A stretch of 30,322 nt of DNA, taken from positions 1 to 30,322 of the forward strand of contig CALGTJ010000187.1 of assembly GCA_937901435.1 (NCBI GenBank), given 5' to 3'. The DNA is from an uncultured Rhodobacter sp. Its GTDB lineage: Bacteria > Pseudomonadota > Alphaproteobacteria > Rhodobacterales > Rhodobacteraceae. Position numbers and translations under genes: made by a program. Every line of letters starts with the position of its first letter. The stretch's first letter is position 1. Below, one piece after another: positions 22,674-30,322 of the stretch. The notes beneath the pieces are model-generated. The model was not told the DNA's origin, made no database searches, and worked only from the letters and a program-made list of their open reading frames with translations.

Positions 22674-24754
22674 TCCGATGCTGGCGATTGGATGACGGGC
22701 AACAGACACTTGTGCTGGCGTCCCGCAACGCAGGGTTACCGCAGGTGGTGTATTGGGGCGCGCCTCTGCCACTGGACGAGGATCTGACGACGGTCGCAAA
22801 GGCTCATGCCATCGACGTCACGGGCGGGATGCTGGACGCCAACCCGGACCTGTCAATCTGCCCCGAAGCGGCGCGTAGCTTTCCCGGGCAACCGGGGCTA
22901 ATGCTGCGGGATCAAAGCGGTGTGCCGCTGCGGCCCCGATTTCGCTATGAGTCCGAAAGCAAAGAGGCCAACACGCTGGAACTGGTGTTCAAAGACGCCG
23001 CCCTTGACCTTACCTATCGCGCCCGTTTCACCCACGACCCCGAAACGCATGTCCTGTGTCTGACCGCCCGGCTGCAATCCGCGCGCCCCGTCCATCTGCA
23101 TTGGCTCGCCGCACCCACCCTGCCCGCACCCCAGCAGTCGGACGAGATGATCGACTTTGCGGGCCGCTGGATCGGCGAGTTTCAAGCGCAACGCACGCCT
23201 TGGTCCGCTGGCATCCGGATGCGCGAAAGCCGCACGGGACGCACAGGGCATGAACATTTCCCCGGTCTTGTGGTCCCCTGCCACGGCGCGACCAACACCC
23301 AAGGGCAGGCCTATGGCTTTCACTACGGTTGGTCCGGCGGGCATCGCATGATCGCCGAAGAACTGCCCGACGGACGCCGTCAGATCCAGTTTGGCCATGC
23401 GACAGAGACCGAACTGACCCCCGCCACAGACTTTGAAACCGCGCCGCTTTACGTCAGTTTTTCGCACCAAGGCCTCAACGGTTGCGCTGTCGCCTTTCAA
23501 CGCCACCTGCGCGACCGCATCCTGCAAATGCCCAACCCGACACGCCCGCGCCCGGTGCATTACAATTGCTGGGAGGCGGTCTATTTCGATCACAAGCTGC
23601 CCGTTCTGAAAGACATCGCAGAACATGCCGCCGCGCTGGGCGCAGAGAGGTTCGTGCTGGACGATGGCTGGTTTGGCAAGCGCGATGACGACACCACTTC
23701 GCTGGGCGATTGGACGATTGATGCGCGCAAATACCCGGACGGTTTGGGGCCGCTGATTGACCATATCCACAGCCTTGGGATGACGTTTGGGATCTGGTTC
23801 GAGCCCGAAATGATCAACACCGATAGCGAGACCTACCGCGCCCATCCTGACTGGGCCTTGGGGCCAAAGGATCAGGTCCCGGGGCGTCAGCAAATGGTGC
23901 TGGATATGGCGCGGGCCGAGGTGCGCGATTACCTTTATGATCGGATCAGCGCGATCCTGTCCGCTTATGCCATCGATTATATCAAATGGGACCATAACCG
24001 CGTGCTGCCCCTGCCCGACGCCGCACAAACCCGTGGCACCGACGCCCTGCTCGACCGATTGCGCGCCGATTTCCCGCAAGTCGAAATCGAAAGCTGTGCC
24101 TCGGGCGGTGGGCGGATCGACTTTGGCATCCTGAGCCGCACCCACCGTGTCTGGCTGTCCGACAGCAACGACGCGCTGGAACGGTTGAAGATCCAGCACA
24201 CCGCAGCCCTGTTCCTGCCGCTGGCGGTCACTGGCAGCCATGTCGGCCCGCGCCGCTGTCATACATCCGGGCGCACACTGGACATCTCGTTGCGCGCGTG
24301 GGTCGCCGCCCAGCGCCATATGGGGTTCGAGATGGACCCGCGCGAACTGGACGACCGAGAGGTCAGGATCCTGACAGAGGTCACCGCATGGTGGAAAGTC
24401 AATCGTAGCTGGATGACAAGCGCCGATATCCTGCGCCTTGACAGCGCGGATCCGGCGGTGATGGCAGAGCAACAAATGGCCCGCGATACAAGCCGCTTTG
24501 TCGTCTTTGCCGCCAAAACCGCCAGTTCCGACCAGATTGCCCCGCGCCCGCTGTGCCTGACCCGGCTGGACCCAACCGCGCGTTACCGGGTCGATCTGAT
24601 CAACCGCGATACCGCCTCGCATCTGTCACGCGGCACGCCCCTGTTAAAGGACGGTCCGGTTGACCTGTCCGGCGCATACCTGATGCAGCATGGGCTTACG
24701 CTGCCTTGGTCTTTTCCTGAAACCATCTGGGTGGTAGAGGGGCAGCGGGTATGA
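22670..24754 (+). CDS. Alpha-galactosidase, glycoside hydrolase family 36
   Basis: 694-residue GH36 enzyme. An N-terminal beta-sandwich domain (about 1-280) precedes the TIM barrel, which starts with HYNCWEAVYFD and continues with ERFVLDDGWFGKRDDD, GIWFEPEMINTDSE, YIKWDHNR (nucleophile D441), ESCASGGGRIDFG and WLSDSNDALERL (acid/base D498). Length is close to the usual 700-730 for bacterial GH36. It removes terminal alpha-galactose from oligosaccharides or galactosyl glycerols. No signal peptide is present, so it works in the cytosol on imported substrate, in line with coupling to the permease gene by an ATGA overlap. Galactose released would enter the following oxidative pathway. Confidence 0.93.
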   Translation: MIRCWRLDDGQQTLVLASRNAGLPQVVYWGAPLPLDEDLTTVAKAHAIDVTGGMLDANPDLSICPEAARSFPGQPGLMLRDQSGVPLRPRFRYESESKEANTLELVFKDAALDLTYRARFTHDPETHVLCLTARLQSARPVHLHWLAAPTLPAPQQSDEMIDFAGRWIGEFQAQRTPWSAGIRMRESRTGRTGHEHFPGLVVPCHGATNTQGQAYGFHYGWSGGHRMIAEELPDGRRQIQFGHATETELTPATDFETAPLYVSFSHQGLNGCAVAFQRHLRDRILQMPNPTRPRPVHYNCWEAVYFDHKLPVLKDIAEHAAALGAERFVLDDGWFGKRDDDTTSLGDWTIDARKYPDGLGPLIDHIHSLGMTFGIWFEPEMINTDSETYRAHPDWALGPKDQVPGRQQMVLDMARAEVRDYLYDRISAILSAYAIDYIKWDHNRVLPLPDAAQTRGTDALLDRLRADFPQVEIESCASGGGRIDFGILSRTHRVWLSDSNDALERLKIQHTAALFLPLAVTGSHVGPRRCHTSGRTLDISLRAWVAAQRHMGFEMDPRELDDREVRILTEVTAWWKVNRSWMTSADILRLDSADPAVMAEQQMARDTSRFVVFAAKTASSDQIAPRPLCLTRLDPTARYRVDLINRDTASHLSRGTPLLKDGPVDLSGAYLMQHGLTLPWSFPETIWVVEGQRV

Positions 24755-24797
24755 AGACATTGCATCCCGCACCGCCCCCAAGACAAGAGGCCGCCCG

Positions 24798-25712
24798 ATG
24801 ATCCCCGCCCTTGAGAAACCCGAATGGATCGCTGTTGATTGGGGCACCACGCACCTGCGCGCTTGGGCGATGGGGCGCGCAAACGAAGTTCTGGATTTTG
24901 CCAATTCCGACGACGGGATGAGCAACCTCACCCCCGACGCCTTCGAACCTGCCCTGATCCGCCTTGTGTCGCATTGGCTGGGTACGGGCAAAACCCTGAT
25001 CATTGCCTGCGGCATGGTCGGCTCTCGCCAAGGCTGGGCAGAGGCCCCCTATCGCGCCGTGCCTTGTGTTGCGCAATCCGGCAATCTGATCCGCGCGCTC
25101 TGTGGCGATCCCCGGCTGGATATGCGGATCATTCCGGGTGTAAAACAGGCCAGCCCGGCCGATGTCATGCGCGGCGAGGAGACCCAGATCGCCGGATATA
25201 TCGCGCAGAACCCGGATTTCGACGGCGTGCTTTGCCTGCCCGGCACCCATAGCAAATGGGTGCATATCAGCGCCAAAGAGATCGTCAGCTTTCGCACCTT
25301 CATGACCGGAGAGATGTTTGATCTGATCGGCACGGGATCGGTGCTGCGTCATTCGATTGCGCCAGCGGGGTGGGATCAACCCGCATTTCTAGAGGCCATG
25401 TCCGAAACCCTTTCGCGCCCCGAACAGATCGCCGCACGGCTGTTTTCGTTGCGTGCAGAATCGCTGTTGAACGACCAAGATCCAGCAACTGCTCGCGCGC
25501 GTCTGTCTGGTCTTCTGATCGGGATGGAACTGGCCGCCGCGAAACCTTATTGGCTGGGGCAGTCGGTCGCGCTGATCGGCGCGGCGACCCTGACACAGAC
25601 CTACGCCAGCGCACTCACCGAACTTGGGGCCGCACCGCGCGTGGCGGAAGGCTCTGCCATGACCCAAGCGGGGCTGATCTCTGCCTATGAAACCATGAAA
25701 GCCCCCCTATGA
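24798..25712 (+). CDS. dgoK: 2-dehydro-3-deoxygalactonokinase
   Basis: 304-residue sugar-acid kinase of the DgoK family. [13 protein letters not shown] (from residue 11) is the N-terminal phosphate-binding motif; [24 protein letters not shown] and [11 protein letters not shown] with [12 protein letters not shown] are diagnostic DgoK segments. It phosphorylates 2-keto-3-deoxygalactonate (KDGal) to the 6-phosphate with ATP in the De Ley-Doudoroff galactose pathway. AAGAGG lies upstream of the ATG, 43 bases after the GH36 stop. Its stop overlaps dgoA (ATGA). Length is near the family norm. Confidence 0.95.
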   Translation: MIPALEKPEWIAVDWGTTHLRAWAMGRANEVLDFANSDDGMSNLTPDAFEPALIRLVSHWLGTGKTLIIACGMVGSRQGWAEAPYRAVPCVAQSGNLIRALCGDPRLDMRIIPGVKQASPADVMRGEETQIAGYIAQNPDFDGVLCLPGTHSKWVHISAKEIVSFRTFMTGEMFDLIGTGSVLRHSIAPAGWDQPAFLEAMSETLSRPEQIAARLFSLRAESLLNDQDPATARARLSGLLIGMELAAAKPYWLGQSVALIGAATLTQTYASALTELGAAPRVAEGSAMTQAGLISAYETMKAPL

Positions 25713-26314
25713 GCCGTGCCCTGATCGCCATTCTGCGCGGGATCACCCCGCCCGAGGCCGCCGCCACCGCCGCCGCCCTGATCGACGCCGGGATCACCCG
25801 GATCGAGGTCCCACTGAACTCGCCAGATCCTTTCGACAGCATCGCCGCGATGGCGCAGGCCCATGGTGAGGATGCGTTGATCGGGGCAGGCACTGTGCTA
25901 AGTGCGGATGATGTGGCGCGGGTCAAAGCGGCGGGGGGCAAGCTGGTGGTGTCGCCCAACTGCAATCAGGCGGTGATCGAGACGACCGTAAAAGCCGACA
26001 TGCAAAGCTTTCCGGGAATTCTAACCCCGACAGAGGCCTTTGATGCCCTGCGCTGGGGCGCGCATGGGTTAAAGGTGTTTCCGGCGATGCAAATGGGCCT
26101 CGACGGCCTTGGTGCCTTGCGGGCGGTTCTGCCCCTCAACACTCAGGTCTATATGGTCGGCGGCGTAGGGCCTGAGAATTTCAAGGACTGGGTCTCGGCA
26201 AGTGCGGATGGTTTTGGCATTGGCTCTGCCTTGTATAAACCCGGTCGCTCTGTCGCAGAGGTCGCCGCGCGCGCCCGCGAGATGGTCGCCGCATATGATG
26301 AGGCTATGGTATGA
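25709..26314 (+). CDS. dgoA: 2-dehydro-3-deoxy-6-phosphogalactonate aldolase
   Basis: 201-residue class I aldolase of the KDPG/KDPGal family. R10 in AILRG, E33 in RIEVPLNSP (the catalytic Glu) and Schiff-base K122 in GLKVFPA are all in place; LIGAGTVLS and VVSPNCN are further signatures. It splits KDPGal into pyruvate and glyceraldehyde 3-phosphate, the last step of the pathway. Neighbourhood with dgoK supports the galactonate rather than gluconate isomer. It overlaps both neighbours by 4 bases, so kinase, aldolase and lactonase are translationally coupled. Confidence 0.95.
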   Translation: MSRALIAILRGITPPEAAATAAALIDAGITRIEVPLNSPDPFDSIAAMAQAHGEDALIGAGTVLSADDVARVKAAGGKLVVSPNCNQAVIETTVKADMQSFPGILTPTEAFDALRWGAHGLKVFPAMQMGLDGLGALRAVLPLNTQVYMVGGVGPENFKDWVSASADGFGIGSALYKPGRSVAEVAARAREMVAAYDEAMV

Positions 26315-27171
26315 GTGCGCAAATCTTTGACGACCGCCAATGCGAGCTTGGCGAGGGGCCTTTGTGGCACCCGGAACGCCAGCAATTGTTCTGGTTCGAC
26401 ATCCTTGGCAAAAAACTGTTGAGCCGGATGGAAGATCAACCGCTGGAATGGCAATTCGACGAATACGTCTCTGCCGCCGGGTGGATTGACCGGGACAATT
26501 TGCTGATCGCCTCGGAAACCCAGCTGTTTCAGTTCAATCTGGACACGGGCGAGGAAACCTATGTCTGCGGACTGGAGGTCGACGATCCCGCTACGCGGTC
26601 CAATGATGGGCGCGCCGATCCGCAGGGTGGGTTCTGGATCGGGATGATGGGCAAGGCTGGCGAAAAACGCCCCGGCGCGATCTATCGCTATTACCGGGGC
26701 GAGTTGCGCAAGATCTTTGACAAGATCGCCATTCCCAACGCGATCTCATTTGCCCCCGATGGCACCACTGCCTATTTCACGTCCAGCCCCGACAGATGCA
26801 TCATGACAACCCGTCTGGACAGCGACGGCTGGCCCGTGGGCGAACCTGTTGTCTTTGTCGATCTGCGCGCCCAAGGTTATGTTCCGGATGGCGCAGTCGT
26901 CGCCGCCGATGGCACGCTTTGGAATGCCCGTTGGGGCAGTTTCGCCGTCGCGCGTCACGCCAGCGATGGCACAGAGATGGAAATCTTTGCGATCCCCGGC
27001 CAGAACAGCACCTGCCCCGCCTTTGGTGGCCCGGATCTGAAAACCCTGTTCTGCACCACGGCGCTGGAACATCTGTCAGAGGACCAACGCGCCGCCAATC
27101 CCGGCAACGGCAAGACCTATTGCGTGCAGACCGACACAGTCGGTCAGGCCGAACACCGCGTCATCCTGTAA
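26311..27171 (+). CDS. SMP-30/gluconolactonase-family sugar lactonase
   Basis: 286-residue six-bladed beta-propeller. Metal ligands of the family are visible: E15 in [10 protein letters not shown]143 in [11 protein letters not shown] and D193 in [11 protein letters not shown], plus N98-D99 in [16 protein letters not shown]. These enzymes hydrolyse aldonolactones in the cytosol. In this operon, ahead of a GH42 and behind dgoKA, it most likely opens galactonolactone to galactonate; L-arabinonolactone or gluconolactone are alternative substrates. The start overlaps the dgoA stop by 4 bases. Confidence 0.9.
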   Translation: MSAQIFDDRQCELGEGPLWHPERQQLFWFDILGKKLLSRMEDQPLEWQFDEYVSAAGWIDRDNLLIASETQLFQFNLDTGEETYVCGLEVDDPATRSNDGRADPQGGFWIGMMGKAGEKRPGAIYRYYRGELRKIFDKIAIPNAISFAPDGTTAYFTSSPDRCIMTTRLDSDGWPVGEPVVFVDLRAQGYVPDGAVVAADGTLWNARWGSFAVARHASDGTEMEIFAIPGQNSTCPAFGGPDLKTLFCTTALEHLSEDQRAANPGNGKTYCVQTDTVGQAEHRVIL

Positions 27172-27183
27172 ACAGGCAGCCCC

Positions 27184-29088
27184 ATGACCAAACGAACGCT
27201 TGGCGTCTGTTATTACCCCGAACACTGGCCAGAGGACATCTGGGCGCGTGATGCGGCGCAAATGGTCGAAACCGGCCTGACGTGGGTGCGTATCGGGGAA
27301 TTCGCATGGTCCAAACTGGAACCAGAACCCGGTGCGCTGCACTTTGACTGGCTGGATCGTGCCATCGAAACGCTGGGGGCCGCGGGCCTCAGGATTGTGC
27401 TTGGCACACCCACCGCCACGCCGCCGCGTTGGATGGTCACCAAACACCCCGATATGCTTGCGCTTGATCCACAGGGGCAGCCGCGCAAATTCGGCTCTCG
27501 GCGGCACTACTGCTTTAGCCACCAAGGCTACATCACCGAATGCCGCCGCATCACCCGCCTGCTGGCCGAGCGCTATGGCAAAAACCCCCATGTGCAGGCG
27601 TGGCAAACCGATAATGAATACGGCTGCCACGACACCACGCTCAGCTATTCAAAAGCCGCCACGGCCGGGTTTCGCGACTGGTGCGCACAGACCTATCAAT
27701 CGCCCGACGCCCTGAACCGGGCTTGGGGAAATATCTTCTGGTCGATGGACTATGCAGAGTTCGACGAGATCGACCTGCCCAACCTCACCGTGACAGAACC
27801 CAACCCGGCCCATGTGATGGCGTTCCGTCGGTTCAGCTCTGACCAAGTGGTGCGCTTTAACCATGCACAGACAGAGATCCTGCGCCAATACACCGACGCG
27901 CCGCTGATCCATAACTACATGGGCCGCGTGCTGGACTTTGACCATTTCGACGTGGGCGCAGACCTCGATATCGCCAGTTGGGACAGCTACCCGATCGGGT
28001 TTCTGTCCGATCGTCTGGACGCGGATGAGGCCCATAAACACCGCTTTTTGCGTCAGGGCGACCCGGATTGTCAGGCCTTTCACCATGACCTTTATCGCGC
28101 CGTCGGGCGCGGGCGCTGGTGGATCATGGAACAACAGCCCGGCCCGGTGAACTGGGCCCCCTACAACCCCGCGCCTCTGGACGGAATGCCCCGCCTCTGG
28201 ACGTGGGAGGCCTTTGCCCATGGCGCGGAGGCCGTCTGTTATTTTCGCTGGCGGCAGGCCCCTTTTGCGCAAGAACAGATGCACGCAGGACTCTTGCGCC
28301 CGGACCACGCCCCCGCCCCCGCCTTGGGTGAAGCCGCTCAGGTGGCGCGGGAACTGGCGCAGATGGCGCAGACAGATATCGCGCAAGCGCCCGTTGCCAT
28401 CGTCTTTGACTACGCCTCTGCCTGGGCATGGCAGATCCAACCACAGGGGGCGGATTTTGACTATTTCCGCCTTGTTTTCGAAGCCTACAAAGCCTTGCGC
28501 CAACTGGGCCTGAGCATCGACATCCTGCCTCCGGACACAGCCGATCTTTCTGCATATAGGCTGGTGCTGATACCCGGCCTTGCGACACTCTCGACGGAAC
28601 TGACCAAAGCCCTGCGCACGTTTCAGGGAACCGCCCTGATCGGTCCACGCAGCAATTCAAAGACCCGCGACATGGCCACCCCTGTGCCTTTGCCACCCAA
28701 CCTGCCCGGCCTCGATATCACCGTCAGCCGTGTCGAAAGCCTGCCACCCGGTATCACCGTTCCTCTGTCAAACGGCGGCACTCTCGCCCATTGGTTCGAA
28801 CACCTTGAGGGCCGCGCGGATACCCGCGTCACCACCGCACACGGCCTGCCCGCCCTCGTAAACGCGGACAATCTGCACTACCTCGCAGGCTGGCCCACGC
28901 CAGACAGTTTCGTCGACCTGCTCGACACGCTCTGCCAGGGCGCAAGTATCCCGACCACCCGCGTCAGCGATGGCCTGCGACTGCGCGACACTGCCACCCA
29001 TAGATTTGCCTTTAACTATGCCCCTGATCCGGTCACATTCGAGGGTACAGAAATCCCCCCCGCTGGCGTATACTGGAGAGAGTTATGA
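27184..29088 (+). CDS. Beta-galactosidase, glycoside hydrolase family 42
   Basis: 634-residue GH42 enzyme. It starts with GVCYYPEHWPEDIW and has the acid/base E145 in WQTDNEYGCH and the nucleophile E316 in IMEQQPGPVNW, matching the family spacing. After the TIM barrel comes a trimerisation domain (VAIVFDYASAWAW) and a small C-terminal beta domain (FAFNYAPDPVTFEG). No signal peptide is seen, so it acts in the cytosol. It cleaves terminal beta-galactose. Having GH36 and GH42 in one operon suggests a substrate with both alpha- and beta-galactosyl links or a set of galactosides. It follows the lactonase by 12 bases and overlaps galM by 4. Confidence 0.93.
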   Translation: MTKRTLGVCYYPEHWPEDIWARDAAQMVETGLTWVRIGEFAWSKLEPEPGALHFDWLDRAIETLGAAGLRIVLGTPTATPPRWMVTKHPDMLALDPQGQPRKFGSRRHYCFSHQGYITECRRITRLLAERYGKNPHVQAWQTDNEYGCHDTTLSYSKAATAGFRDWCAQTYQSPDALNRAWGNIFWSMDYAEFDEIDLPNLTVTEPNPAHVMAFRRFSSDQVVRFNHAQTEILRQYTDAPLIHNYMGRVLDFDHFDVGADLDIASWDSYPIGFLSDRLDADEAHKHRFLRQGDPDCQAFHHDLYRAVGRGRWWIMEQQPGPVNWAPYNPAPLDGMPRLWTWEAFAHGAEAVCYFRWRQAPFAQEQMHAGLLRPDHAPAPALGEAAQVARELAQMAQTDIAQAPVAIVFDYASAWAWQIQPQGADFDYFRLVFEAYKALRQLGLSIDILPPDTADLSAYRLVLIPGLATLSTELTKALRTFQGTALIGPRSNSKTRDMATPVPLPPNLPGLDITVSRVESLPPGITVPLSNGGTLAHWFEHLEGRADTRVTTAHGLPALVNADNLHYLAGWPTPDSFVDLLDTLCQGASIPTTRVSDGLRLRDTATHRFAFNYAPDPVTFEGTEIPPAGVYWREL

Positions 29089-30152
29089 CCCCCGGCCTCA
29101 CCGACTTTGGCATCAGTGCCAAAGGCGAAACCGTCCACCGTATTGCCCTGTCCAATGGCACCCTGTCTGCTGCGATCCTGACCCGTGGCATCGCCCTGCA
29201 AGACGTGCGGCTCGACGGCGTAGACCACTCCCTGACCGTCGGCTTCCCAACCCTCGCGCCTTACGAAACCACCATGAGCAGCGCCGGAACGCTGGTGGGT
29301 CCCGTCGGCAATCGCATCGGCGGCGCGAGCGCGATGATCGACAGGCACCGCTTTGATTTTGAAGCAAATTTCAACGGCAAACACACATTGCATGGCGGCG
29401 GGGCGGCCACACACAAACGTCTCTGGACGCTGACAGATCATGGCGACACCCACGTCGACCTGACCCTGACCCTGACCCTGCCCGATGCAGAACACGGCTT
29501 TCCCGGCAATCGCACTCTCACCGCGCGCTATGACATCACTGACGCCACCCTGCGCCTGACGCTGACCGCCACCACTGACGCGCCCACCCTGATGAACCTC
29601 GCCAACCATAGCTATTGGCGTCTGGACGATCATCCAACCTTCGACGGCCATACCCTGCGCGTCGCCGCTGACCACTACCTGCCCACAACGGTGCAAGATG
29701 TCCTGCCAACCGGGCAAATTGCGGATGTCACCAACACCCGCTTTGACTATCGCACCGCGCGCCGCCTGACGCCCACCACAGATGGCCTCATCGACAATAA
29801 CTTTTGCCTGTCCCAAACCCGCCAGCCCCTGCGCCCGGTCGCGTGGCTGACCGGCACCAGCGGTCTGACGATGGAAATGGCGACGACAGAACCCGGCCTG
29901 CAAGTCTTTGACGGTCATATCCTGTCACGCTCTGACGCGCCCGGAAACGATGGCACCCCCTACCAACCCCACGCCGCCCTCGCGCTAGAGGCGCAGTTCT
30001 GGCCCGATGCCACGAATTACCCGGATTTCCCTAGCATCATCCTGCGTCCCGAGGACCACTGGCAACAAGTCACCACCTGGACCTTCACGCGCTTACGCCA
30101 GAAACAGGCACCCACCGCCTCTACGCAGCCGAAGGCGAGGGCAGGCATATAA
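29085..30152 (+). CDS. galM: Aldose 1-epimerase (galactose mutarotase)
   Basis: 355-residue mutarotase. Landmarks are GPVGNRIGGA, LHGGGAATHKRLW, the catalytic H175 in NLANHSYWRL and the catalytic base E302 in ALALEAQFWPDATN. It interconverts alpha- and beta-galactose. That suits an operon releasing both anomers, since a downstream galactose dehydrogenase normally uses one. The start overlaps the GH42 stop by 4 bases. A short hexamer repeat (TGACCC three times, near 29460-29478) encodes Leu-Thr repeats on a beta-strand. It is the last gene of the operon. Confidence 0.92.
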   Translation: MTPGLTDFGISAKGETVHRIALSNGTLSAAILTRGIALQDVRLDGVDHSLTVGFPTLAPYETTMSSAGTLVGPVGNRIGGASAMIDRHRFDFEANFNGKHTLHGGGAATHKRLWTLTDHGDTHVDLTLTLTLPDAEHGFPGNRTLTARYDITDATLRLTLTATTDAPTLMNLANHSYWRLDDHPTFDGHTLRVAADHYLPTTVQDVLPTGQIADVTNTRFDYRTARRLTPTTDGLIDNNFCLSQTRQPLRPVAWLTGTSGLTMEMATTEPGLQVFDGHILSRSDAPGNDGTPYQPHAALALEAQFWPDATNYPDFPSIILRPEDHWQQVTTWTFTRLRQKQAPTASTQPKARAGI

Positions 30153-30155
30153 AGC

Positions 30156-30169
30156 GTGCCGTCAGGCAC
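30156..30169. terminator. Short hairpin between galM and the puuD-like gene
   Basis: GTGCC-GTCA-GGCAC forms a perfect 5-bp stem. On the minus strand it is followed by GCTTTATAT, on the plus strand only by TCAATTT. It lies between two convergent genes. It is short, so only a weak terminator call. Confidence 0.4.
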
Positions 30170-30189
30170 TCAATTTGGTCAAACTTCGC

Positions 30190-30322
30190 TCACTGAGCCG
30201 CCCGATACCACGCCACAATCGCCGCGCGCTCTTCCGGCTCCATCCATGTGAGGTTCGCCGGCGGCATCGCCTCGCTCACCCCCGCATGCAGGTAAATCCG
30301 ATGCGCTTCTTTCGCGATCTGC
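30190..30322 (-). CDS. puuD: Urate hydroxylase PuuD-like protein, C-terminal cytochrome c end (partial)
   Basis: Partial gene entering from the right edge; the last 43 codons and the stop are visible. The translation contains RIYLHAGVSEAMPPANLTW followed by MEPEERAAIVAWYRAAQ. The AMPP-x-NLT-x-M-x-x-EER-x-x-x-x-W pattern matches the end of the fused cytochrome c domain of PuuD, with the Met as probable axial haem ligand. PuuD proteins are membrane urate hydroxylases with an N-terminal membrane domain and C-terminal cytochrome c, feeding purine catabolism. The haem CxxCH motif lies outside the window, so another mono-haem cytochrome c is possible. Confidence 0.7.
   Translation of the reverse strand, partial: QIAKEAHRIYLHAGVSEAMPPANLTWMEPEERAAIVAWYRAAQ

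Noticed and set aside
21789..22799. 336-codon minus-strand open frame rich in His, Arg, Asp and Gln
   Set aside because: Antisense to permease 2 and the GH36 start; low-complexity charged composition is typical of the reverse frame of membrane-protein genes.
22898..24622. Long open frame (574 codons) on the minus strand
   Set aside because: It lies antisense to the GH36 gene, whose motifs and catalytic residues are complete; its translation has no recognisable domain and is a GC-rich codon-bias shadow.
29460..29480. Hexamer repeat TGACCC, three copies
   Set aside because: It encodes alternating Leu-Thr on a beta-strand of GalM; too short and in frame, so no separate role is needed.

Overview
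The window (about 30 kb, roughly 60% GC) reads as a chromosomal segment of a Rhodobacteraceae / Roseobacter-group alphaproteobacterium. The basis is gene content: a cytoplasm-facing SoeABC-type sulfite dehydrogenase, an alphaproteobacterial Zur/ZnuABC locus, a PuuD-type urate hydroxylase end, and a sugar ABC operon with an IclR regulator. No species can be named from sequence alone. I see no insertion sequences, phage genes, CRISPR arrays, tRNAs or rRNAs.

Layout. (1) 1-135: start of aroQ on the minus strand. (2) 282-4092, plus strand: rpe, a Tat-type metallo-beta-lactamase (MBL) hydrolase, a second exported MBL-fold protein with an eroded metal motif, a thioredoxin-fold peroxiredoxin-like protein, and gph. 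Except for 66 bp after rpe these genes abut or overlap. (3) 4096-5580, minus: an orphan acyl-CoA synthetase. (4) 5760-8822: a small surface-polysaccharide locus. A UDP-glucuronate 4-epimerase and a sugar transferase (minus) diverge from a Wza-like export lipoprotein (plus) across a 302-bp intergenic region holding tandem 11-bp repeats and a palindrome. (5) 8931-14407, plus: soeA, a 44-codon-or-less membrane microprotein gene, an alpha/beta-hydrolase, soeB and soeC, all joined by 4-bp or 1-bp start/stop overlaps. (6) 14404-17495: zinc uptake. zur-znuC-znuB (minus) diverge from znuA (plus) around one 24-bp palindromic Zur box. (7) 17542-30152: galactoside utilisation. An ABC ATPase and IclR regulator (minus) diverge from binding protein, two permeases, GH36 alpha-galactosidase, dgoK, dgoA, SMP-30 lactonase, GH42 beta-galactosidase and galM (plus). 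(8) 30190-30322: the C-terminal end of a puuD-like gene (minus).

How the genes work together. Region 7 encodes import of a galactoside, release of galactose from alpha and beta linkages, anomer conversion, and the lactonase, kinase and aldolase steps of the De Ley-Doudoroff route. Galactose dehydrogenase and galactonate dehydratase are not in the window. Region 5 would oxidise cytoplasmic sulfite to sulfate and pass electrons to quinone; the two inserted genes are unexplained and are the most interesting part of the window. Region 2 places two exported MBL-fold proteins and a thioredoxin-like protein between two sugar-phosphate housekeeping genes.
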